Origin: Oscillospiraceae bacterium
Lineage (GTDB): Bacteria; Bacillota; Clostridia; Oscillospirales; Oscillospiraceae
Assembly (NCBI GenBank): GCA_029257695.1
Contig: JARIAU010000055.1
Coordinates: 1-37,153 of the forward strand
Reading direction: 5' to 3'
DNA: 37,153 bases
In this document: piece by piece, positions 32,105 through 37,153 of the stretch
Layout of the letters: each line of letters starts with the position of its first letter
Position numbering within the stretch: position 1 is the stretch's first letter
The notes under the pieces: model-generated
Seen by the model: the letters and a program-made list of their open reading frames with translations, nothing else
What the model was told of the DNA's origin: nothing
The model's database searches: none
Translations under genes and position numbers: made by a program

Positions 32105-32614
32105 ATGACCAACCACAATCAGCTTCGCCGTCTGACCACGGCTGCCTTGTTTGCTGCGGCAATCACCATCACCACTGCCTATCTGCTCCACATCCCCCTT
32201 CCGGTGGGCGGATATGTTCATGTGGGTGATTCCCTTATCTATTTAGCCGCCTGCCTGCTGCCCACACCGTGGGCCATGCTTACCGGTGCCATCGGCGGCG
32301 GACTGGCCGATTTGCTCACCGCCCCCATCTGGGCCCTGCCCACGCTGCTCATTAAGGCCCTGCTTTGCCTGCCCTTTACCAGCAAAAACCCCCATATCCT
32401 CTGTGCCAGAAATGGGATTGCCGTGGTGATTTCCGGCCTGCTGTCCCCCCTGCTGTACGGCCTAGTGAATGTTTTTTACGCCGGCGGTGCTGCCGCCTTT
32501 CTGCCGCAGTTCTTGGGCACACTGGTACAATCCGTAGCCAGTGGCATTCTGTTTCTGCTGTTCGCCTTTGCCATGGATCGCATCGGACTGAAGCAGCGTC
32601 TTTCCACGCACTGA
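32105..32614 (+). CDS. ECF transporter S component (TIGR04002-like)
   Basis: A 169-residue membrane protein with about six hydrophobic segments and the S-component pattern: TTAALFAAAITITTAYLLHIPLPVGGYVHVGDSLIYLAACLL, then a conserved GAIGGGLADL. It would bind a vitamin-like substrate and deliver it to a shared EcfA-EcfA'-EcfT energy module, which is not in this window. It most resembles the TIGR04002 group, whose substrate is not established. GGAGGG lies 8 bases before the ATG. It is monocistronic with a strong terminator after it. No riboswitch that would betray the substrate is recognised in the short leader. Confidence 0.82.
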   Translation: MTNHNQLRRLTTAALFAAAITITTAYLLHIPLPVGGYVHVGDSLIYLAACLLPTPWAMLTGAIGGGLADLLTAPIWALPTLLIKALLCLPFTSKNPHILCARNGIAVVISGLLSPLLYGLVNVFYAGGAAAFLPQFLGTLVQSVASGILFLLFAFAMDRIGLKQRLSTH

Positions 32615-32626
32615 ATCTTGGACCAA

Positions 32627-32658
32627 AAAAGCACCGATGCTCCCGCATCGGTGCTTTT
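32627..32658. terminator. Bidirectional terminator between the ECF S gene and ybaB
   Basis: A perfect 14-bp stem AAAAGCACCGATGC / GCATCGGTGCTTTT with loop TCCC. A-run and T-run let it work for both convergent genes. Confidence 0.95.
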
Positions 32659-32666
32659 CTTCGTTC

Positions 32667-33032
32667 TTACAGTCCAAACTTACTCAAATCCAGGCCGCCG
32701 GTGACACGGCTCATGGTCGTGGCAGCATCTTCGCCCGCCTGACGCATGGCCTCGTTGACTGCCGTCAGGATCATGTCCTGCAGCATCTCCACATCCTCCG
32801 GATCCACTGCCTCTTTGGCAATGTTCAAGCTGACCAAATTGTGCTTGCCGTCCACCACAGCAGTGACGGCACCGCCGCCAGACTTTGCGGTGTACTGCTT
32901 CTCTTCCAGCTCCGACTGCATCCGAGCCATATCTGCCTGCATTTTCTGTGCCTGGCGGACCATATTCATGTTTACGCCGCCACCCATGCCGCCCATGCCA
33001 CGCATGTTGCGGCTGTTAAAACCTTTCGCCAT
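32667..33032 (-). CDS. ybaB: YbaB/EbfC family nucleoid-associated protein
   Basis: A 121-residue DNA-binding protein of the YbaB/EbfC family, which forms a tweezer-like dimer and is linked to nucleoid structure and recombination. The N-terminus is Gly/Met/Asn-rich (RNMRGMGGMGGGVNMNMV); the conserved core follows: QAQKMQADMARMQSELEEKQYTAKSGGGAVTAVVDGKHNLVSLNI and EDVEMLQDMILTAVNEAMRQA. AAAGGAG precedes the ATG. It lies 14 bases after dnaX, the usual order. Confidence 0.95.
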   Translation of the reverse strand: MAKGFNSRNMRGMGGMGGGVNMNMVRQAQKMQADMARMQSELEEKQYTAKSGGGAVTAVVDGKHNLVSLNIAKEAVDPEDVEMLQDMILTAVNEAMRQAGEDAATTMSRVTGGLDLSKFGL

Positions 33033-33046
33033 TGTTCGATTCTCCT

Positions 33047-34756
33047 TTATTGTTGATGCTTCTGCATAAATTGCTTCAACATATCCATGTTACCCTTTGC
33101 CGTTTCCGCAGCCGGTGCAGCTTTTTGTGCTGATTCCGGCTCCCCTCGCCGCAATTCTACCCGAACCGGCCGCCCCAAGCGGGCATGGACCGCCTTCGTG
33201 ATCGCCGCCAAATGTTCCTGCTTGTTCACCTCGTCATAGGCAAACTGATCGGCAAAGCAGATGGTGAGCTGATCTCCTTCCAGCACCCCTTGCGCGCCCT
33301 TCAGGAACACCCAGCAAATCTTGCTGACCGATTCCTGCATGGCCGCCAACAGATCCTTCCAAGTCACACCCTGTGCCGGATTCACCACAGCGGCTTCCGC
33401 AGGCTCTGCCGCAGCAGCCTCCGGCGCAATCTGCACCAAAGGCTCCTCCGCCGGGGAGGAGACCGCAGGCGATGCCGCCGCCTTCGGCGGCTCCACATCA
33501 AAGGGCGGTGCTTCCAAATCCAACGGAATCTCTTCCTCATACGCTTCGATTGGGGGATACTCCTCGCCATCCCCACCCCCGGCGGCGGGCGATGCCTGCT
33601 GCACTGGGATACCATTGGTCATCATCGCTTCCAGCCGGGCGATCCGAGCCGCCAATCCGGCATTGGAGCCATCCAAAGAGGGATCGCACAACCGGATCAG
33701 ACACAATTCCGCCACCACTCGGCTGCTGCCGCTGCGTTTGCAATCGTCCGCTGCCTGCTGCAGCAGCTCCAGCATCGCAATCAGCCGTTCCGGAGGCATC
33801 TGCTTGGACAATGTCTTCAGCGTGGCCTCATCATAACCGCCCGCCAGCAGTCCCCGACCGCCGTCCGGTGCCGTAGCACGGATGAGCAGATCCCGGCTCA
33901 ATGCAATCAGTTCATTCAGGAGAGCAGCCACATCTTTGCCGGCTGAATACAGTTCCCCGAACCGGGCAATGGCTGTGGCGGCATCCCCCTTCCGGATAGC
34001 GTTCATAATGTGGGCCGTTTTCAGGTTTCCGGCCAGCCCCAACGCATCCAGCACGGTTTCCCGATCCACCGTACCTCCGCCAACGGCACACTGATCCAAC
34101 AACGACAGCGCATCTCGCATACCGCCGTCCGCCAATCGGGCCAGCAGTGCCGCCGCATCCTCCGTAAGGTCAATTCCTTCCTGCTGCGCCACATAGCTCA
34201 GCCGCCCAATGATATTCTCCGGAAGGATGCGTTTGAAGGAAAAGCGCTGGCATCGGGAGAGAATGGTGGGCAGCACCTTGTGCAGCTCCGTGGTAGCCAA
34301 AATGAACATCAGGTGCTCCGGCGGCTCTTCCAAGATTTTCAGCAATGCATTAAAAGCCTGTGAGGTCAGCATATGGACCTCGTCAATGATGTACACCCGC
34401 TTTTTCGCTGCCGTGGGGGCATAAATCGCTTCATCCCGCAGGGCGCGCACATGGTCCACACCATTGTTGGACGCTGCATCCAATTCCAGCACATCCAGCA
34501 GCGATCCATCCAACAGCCCACGGCAGGTGGGACATTCGTTGCAGGGATTTCCGTTGACCGGATGTTCACAGTTGACTGCACGGGCCAGAATCTTGGCGCA
34601 GGTGGTTTTACCTGTGCCACGGGTCCCTGTGAACAGGTATGCGTGTGACAGCCGGCCGGATGCAACCTGCGTCTTTAAGGTTTCGGTAATATGAGGCTGA
34701 CCCACCACCTCATCAAAGGTTTTCGGCCGCCACTTTCGATACAGTGCCTGATACAA
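33047..34756 (-). CDS. dnaX: DNA polymerase III subunit gamma/tau
   Basis: Clamp-loader ATPase of 569 residues. The AAA+ part has MYQALYRKWRPKTFDEVVGQ at the N-terminus, Walker A TGTRGTGKTTCAKILARA (about 43-60), a four-Cys zinc module (CEH, CNECPTC), Walker B VYIIDEVHMLT and the SRC motif LSRCQRF. A Pro/Ala/Glu-rich linker (about 395-460) leads to a C-terminal tau-like domain (WKDLLAAMQESVSKICW). The start is TTG at 34756, needed to give the canonical N-terminus and preceded by AGGGG. No frameshift-type slippery site was noticed. It follows the SRP RNA gene and its terminator, the usual Firmicutes arrangement. Confidence 0.96.
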   Translation of the reverse strand: MYQALYRKWRPKTFDEVVGQPHITETLKTQVASGRLSHAYLFTGTRGTGKTTCAKILARAVNCEHPVNGNPCNECPTCRGLLDGSLLDVLELDAASNNGVDHVRALRDEAIYAPTAAKKRVYIIDEVHMLTSQAFNALLKILEEPPEHLMFILATTELHKVLPTILSRCQRFSFKRILPENIIGRLSYVAQQEGIDLTEDAAALLARLADGGMRDALSLLDQCAVGGGTVDRETVLDALGLAGNLKTAHIMNAIRKGDAATAIARFGELYSAGKDVAALLNELIALSRDLLIRATAPDGGRGLLAGGYDEATLKTLSKQMPPERLIAMLELLQQAADDCKRSGSSRVVAELCLIRLCDPSLDGSNAGLAARIARLEAMMTNGIPVQQASPAAGGGDGEEYPPIEAYEEEIPLDLEAPPFDVEPPKAAASPAVSSPAEEPLVQIAPEAAAAEPAEAAVVNPAQGVTWKDLLAAMQESVSKICWVFLKGAQGVLEGDQLTICFADQFAYDEVNKQEHLAAITKAVHARLGRPVRVELRRGEPESAQKAAPAAETAKGNMDMLKQFMQKHQQ

Positions 34757-34779
34757 CGGGACATTCCCCTTTCCTCATC

Positions 34780-34813
34780 AAAAAACGGCGGGAACGGTTC
34801 CCCGCTCCCGCCG
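34780..34813 (-). terminator. Intrinsic terminator after the SRP RNA
   Basis: On the minus strand CGGCGGGA / TCCCGCCG (34786-34793 with 34806-34813), a GC-rich loop, then TTTTTT. It lies 24 bases before the dnaX TTG, so dnaX depends on read-through or on a promoter not identified. Confidence 0.9.
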
Positions 34814-34843
34814 GGTCAGTCAGGACCAGAAACGGATACAAAA

Positions 34844-35023
34844 GAAAAAGCGTTGCACCTTCTGTTTTCGACCGGAAACTGGGACCGGTTGACCGCGGCA
34901 CAAGCCAAGCACTGCTTAATGCTGCTCGGTTCCCCGCCTGACATGGTTCACAGGTTGACCTTGCGCGGGACCGGCCCTTTATAACGCCTCCGGCCGAAAA
35001 CAGACGGCACAACGAACTCTTTC
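34844..35023 (-). ncRNA. ffs: Signal recognition particle RNA
   Basis: The minus strand holds the SRP S-domain signature: GTGAACCATGTCAGGC, then GGGGAACCGAGCAGC and TTAAGCAG, which together form the Ffh-binding hairpin. It is closed by GGGCCGGTCCC (34967-34977) with GGGACCGGT-type sequence (34880-34889). The stem continues outward: 34992-35023 pairs with 34844-34873 (GTCTGTTTTCGGCC with GGTCGAAAACAGA, plus CGTTG/CAACG and GAAAGAG/CTTTTTC). The RNA is therefore longer than the 4.5S type, but transcription should start near 35030, leaving little room for a 5' Alu domain as in Bacillus. Exact ends are estimated. Adjacent to dnaX, as is usual. Confidence 0.88.
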
Positions 35024-35036
35024 ATTCTGTCTGTGT

Positions 35037-35065
35037 ATTGTACTATAAATTTACGGTTTGTGCAA
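35037..35065 (-). promoter_or_regulatory. Promoter of the SRP RNA gene
   Basis: On the minus strand TTGCAC (35060-35065), a 17-base spacer and TACAAT (35037-35042), with a start near 35030. Confidence 0.8.
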
Positions 35066-35093
35066 GGGCCGAACGAAAATTTTCTGAACACAC

Positions 35094-35121
35094 TTTACAA
35101 ACAGAAAAATCCTGCTATAAT
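35094..35121 (+). promoter_or_regulatory. Promoter of tRNA-Ala
   Basis: TTTACA (35094-35099), a 16-base spacer and TATAAT (35116-35121) with extended TGC, 22 bases before the tRNA. Confidence 0.85.
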
Positions 35122-35142
35122 ATTAGAACTAGAGATACATTT

Positions 35143-35218
35143 GGGCCTGTAGCGCAGTTGGGAGCGCATCACATTCGCATTGTGGGGGTCGTCGGTTCGA
35201 ATCCGATCAGGTCCACCA
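35143..35218 (+). tRNA. tRNA-Ala(CGC)
   Basis: A full 76-base cloverleaf. Acceptor GGGCCTG/CAGGTCC contains the G3-U70 pair that marks alanine tRNAs; D stem GCGC/GCGC; anticodon stem TCACA/TGTGG with loop TTCGCAT, so the anticodon is CGC (35176-35178, reads GCG); T arm GTCGG-TTCGAAT-CCGAT; and the CCA end is encoded. It has its own promoter and a strong terminator at 35221-35250. Confidence 0.95.
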
Positions 35219-35220
35219 AA

Positions 35221-35250
35221 ACGCCGCACCGTATAGGTGCGGCGTTTTTT
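35221..35250 (+). terminator. Intrinsic terminator of tRNA-Ala
   Basis: A perfect 10-bp stem ACGCCGCACC / GGTGCGGCGT, loop GTATA, then TTTTT. Confidence 0.95.
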
Positions 35251-35269
35251 CATGGAATGAAACGGGAAA

Positions 35270-35299
35270 GACCAGCATCCCCCACTCGGGATGCCGGTC
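35270..35299 (-). terminator. Intrinsic terminator of the iron-type ABC operon
   Basis: On the minus strand GACCGGCATCCC / GGGATGCTGGTC (12 bp with one G-U pair), followed by TTTCCC. The pairing is better on the minus strand than on the plus strand, which fits its placement 4 bases past the ABC stop. Confidence 0.7.
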
Positions 35300-35302
35300 T
35301 TG

Positions 35303-36106
35303 TTATCCGATGCTTTTTTCTTGTGCCGCTTGCAAATAGCAGAAATATCCGGCGTAATAGGGGTTCTCCCGCACACAAATATCCGGATAGAGTCGGCGCA
35401 GCGTCTGCTCGATTTCCTCCGCTCCGCACGAGGACAGGTGCAAATCCCGATCCAATCTGCCATCACGCAAAATCAACAACCGATCGCACCAACGCAGCGC
35501 TGTCTCCGGATCATGGAGCACCAACACTCCCGCCTTCTGCGTTTCCTGCACCAGTCGCCGGAGTGTAGAGAACAGCCTCTGTGCATTGGCGTAATCCAAG
35601 GCCGCGTTGGGTTCATCCAACAGCATCACCGGTGTGTTCTGCACCAACATTCGGCACAGCAGCACCATCTGCTGCTGCCCCACGCTCAACTTGGAGCAAT
35701 CCTGGTCCAGCAGGTCCAGCAGCCCCATTCGATCCGCCTCGGTATGAACTCTTCTCCGTTCTGCTCCGGTCAGGGCCGAAAACAGCCGCCGATACGGGTT
35801 GCATCCCATTTCCAATATCTCTTCCGTGGACACACCCGCCGGAAGTTCGGTTTTTTGAGGCAATACGGAAAGCAGCGCCGCCCGCTGTTTTGCACGGAGA
35901 TGGGTGCAATTTCTACCTTGAATCCACACATCCCCGGAAAACCGCTTGGCCTCTCCGGTGATGCCGCGCAGCAAAGTGGATTTCCCCTGCCCATTCCGGC
36001 CAAGAATGCCCACCAGCTCCCCCGCATTCAGCGAAAACGACACCTCCGACACCACCGGTTGCTGATAACCTGCCGTCAGGTTCCGCACCTCAAACAAGGG
36101 CTCCAT
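35303..36106 (-). CDS. ABC transporter ATPase, iron/siderophore/cobalamin type
   Basis: A 267-residue ATPase of the FecE/BtuD class. Motifs in order: Walker A GILGRNGQGKSTLL (about 34-47), Q-loop VLPQKTELP, signature LSVGQQQMV, Walker B PVMLLDEPNAALD, and the switch His in VLVLHDPETALRWCD. The D-loop reads AALD rather than SALD. The C-terminal 40 residues are a less conserved extension. It pairs with the FecCD permease upstream; the two genes overlap by 17 bases, implying coupled translation. The substrate (ferric siderophore, haem or cobalamin) cannot be told without the binding protein, which would lie off the right edge. AAAGGAGG precedes the ATG. Confidence 0.92.
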   Translation of the reverse strand: MEPLFEVRNLTAGYQQPVVSEVSFSLNAGELVGILGRNGQGKSTLLRGITGEAKRFSGDVWIQGRNCTHLRAKQRAALLSVLPQKTELPAGVSTEEILEMGCNPYRRLFSALTGAERRRVHTEADRMGLLDLLDQDCSKLSVGQQQMVLLCRMLVQNTPVMLLDEPNAALDYANAQRLFSTLRRLVQETQKAGVLVLHDPETALRWCDRLLILRDGRLDRDLHLSSCGAEEIEQTLRRLYPDICVRENPYYAGYFCYLQAAQEKSIG

Positions 36107-37097
36107 GGGGGCCTCCTTTCCGCCGGCAGATCAGTCCCGCCAGCACCGGCACCGACAACAGCACCGTCAGAATACTCAAGGGCAATTCTGCTCCCCGATA
36201 CAGGCTGCGAGCCAGAATATCTGCCACCAACAGCAGTACACTACCCATCAGCGTACAAAGAACGAAGTAGCCGGTATTCCTTCGGCGGTACAGCAAAAAG
36301 GCGATGTGGGGCGCAATCAAGCCCACAAAGGCAATGACACCCGTAATGGAAACCACACCGGCTATCATCAGGGTACTCAATCCCAAAAACACCGCTCGCC
36401 ATACACCAGGAGCCAGTCCCAGTCCCCGGGCATGTTCGCTGCCCAGTGACAGCATCACCGCCTGCCGGGAACAACACAACAGCACCACCATGGGCACGGC
36501 CACAAACAGGACCTGCGGCATCAGCTTTTCCGCCGTAACGGTGCCAAGACTGCCCATCGTCCAAAATTCAATGGCCGCTAACTCCCGTTCCGGGTCCGCC
36601 ATAAACTTCAGCAGCATCAGCCCCGCATCCGCCAGCGATGACACCAGAATGCCGGACAGGATGTAGCTGCCCATCTTCTCCATGCCGGAAAGCGACACCA
36701 GCACCAGAACCACCAACAGCGACAGCACCCCCGCCACAAAGGAGCCGAACATAATATGCCATCCGGTACCTGCCCCCAGCACGATGGCCGCCGCCGCACC
36801 AAAGGAAGCTCCGGAGGCCACACCGGTCAGGTCCGGAGAGGCCAAGCTGTTGCGGAAGATCGTCTGGTAAATGCCACCGGCCAGACCCAGCGCCCCGCCG
36901 GCCAACACCCCCATGGCAACCCGGGGAAGCCGCAGTGACAGAAACACCTTTTCTTCCATGCTCCCTCGCAGCTCCCCGGTCAAAATCGCCCAAAGCTGGG
37001 ACAAGGAGAGGGGATAACTGCCCACGCAGGCCGACCACAGTGTAATCAGGACCAGTACACCGCCCATCACAGGCAAGAAATACGATCTTCTTCGCAT
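36090..37097 (-). CDS. FecCD family ABC permease
   Basis: A 335-residue permease with about ten membrane segments, of the BtuC/FhuB/FecCD family. Family motifs are seen: LRLPRVAMGVLAGGALGLAGGIYQTIFRNSLASPDLTGVASGASFGAA near the N-terminus, the coupling region GSEHARGLGLAPG, and GVIAFVGLIAPHIAFLLY, then VADILARSLYRGAELPLSILT near the C-terminus. Length is normal for the family. The ATG at 37097 (MRRRSYFL) is preceded by GAGGAGAGG; a GTG at 37115 is less likely. Order (partial upstream gene)-permease-ATPase fits an iron-complex importer. Confidence 0.93.
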   Translation of the reverse strand: MRRRSYFLPVMGGVLVLITLWSACVGSYPLSLSQLWAILTGELRGSMEEKVFLSLRLPRVAMGVLAGGALGLAGGIYQTIFRNSLASPDLTGVASGASFGAAAAIVLGAGTGWHIMFGSFVAGVLSLLVVLVLVSLSGMEKMGSYILSGILVSSLADAGLMLLKFMADPERELAAIEFWTMGSLGTVTAEKLMPQVLFVAVPMVVLLCCSRQAVMLSLGSEHARGLGLAPGVWRAVFLGLSTLMIAGVVSITGVIAFVGLIAPHIAFLLYRRRNTGYFVLCTLMGSVLLLVADILARSLYRGAELPLSILTVLLSVPVLAGLICRRKGGPHGALV

Positions 37098-37111
37098 GGT
37101 TTTCCCTCTCC

Positions 37112-37153
37112 TCACGCCGCTTTTTTAGTGAAGGAGGCTCTGATCCACTTCAA
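37112..37153 (-). CDS. C-terminal end of an upstream gene, cut by the window edge
   Basis: Only 13 codons and a TGA are visible on the minus strand (ending ...RASFTKKAA), 14 bases before the permease ATG. By position it could be the substrate-binding protein of the iron-type ABC system, but the fragment is too short to identify, and it may be merely an open frame. Confidence 0.35.
   Translation of the reverse strand: MKWIRASFTKKAA

Noticed and set aside
1-37153. CRISPR arrays, rRNA genes, prophage or bacterial insertion sequences
   Set aside because: None seen: no regular spaced repeats, no transposase or integrase motifs, and no rRNA sequence; the only mobile element is the host SINE.

Overview
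The window is a bacterial chromosome fragment with a piece of mammalian DNA joined to its left end. Positions 1 to about 256 are carnivore host sequence: a tRNA-derived SINE in reverse orientation (1-184) followed by an AT-rich host flank. From about 257 onward everything is bacterial. Low-GC-Gram-positive-type ribosome binding sites, a SCIFF peptide with its radical-SAM maturase, a split transketolase, a LicT/RAT-controlled PTS, XpaC/TelA and a TIGR04002-like ECF S component all suggest an anaerobic gut Clostridia, probably Oscillospirales/Ruminococcaceae-like (inference). The host piece suggests the DNA came from a carnivore sample, possibly dog gut.

Left third (257-18000): purL, cut by the junction inside its glutaminase domain, lies downstream of secA on the minus strand. 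On the plus strand come rlmD, a YerC/TrpR-like regulator and the two transketolase subunits. A DUF2461 protein and a VanW/G5-like cell-wall protein are on the minus strand. An ABC-F ATPase, a ROK sugar kinase and an APH-fold phosphotransferase are on the plus strand. gluQ follows on the minus strand, with a small hydrolase remnant after it.

Middle (18000-27000): a complete minus-strand PTS operon reads licT, crr (EIIA), ptsI (EI), ptsH (HPr), EIICB. Its leader has a consensus promoter and a RAT antiterminator overlapping an intrinsic terminator, so the general PTS enzymes themselves appear to be under antitermination control. LicT lacks both PRD2 phospho-histidines (N207, D269) and HPr lacks Ser46 (Arg46). 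Both changes point to loss of the usual HPr-based catabolite control. Next is an xpaC-telA-TPM envelope operon. Divergent from it, a consensus promoter drives a roughly 300-nt GC-rich region with no credible ORF but several long-range complementary segments. This is a candidate structured RNA I cannot assign to a family.

Right part (27000-37153): rpe-recR; an orphan lipoprotein; the SCIFF pair scfA-scfB with a terminator between the two genes; a DUF2975-HTH-lipoprotein operon; an ECF S component; ybaB and dnaX behind an SRP RNA gene; tRNA-Ala(CGC); and an iron-type ABC transporter (ATPase and FecCD permease) whose upstream partner runs off the right edge.

Most genes are well-known housekeeping types. 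The least explained items are the RNA at 26605-26904, the phosphorylation-site losses in the PTS, the seven-cysteine SCIFF peptide with its intercistronic terminator, and an ABC-F protein with a broken second Walker A.
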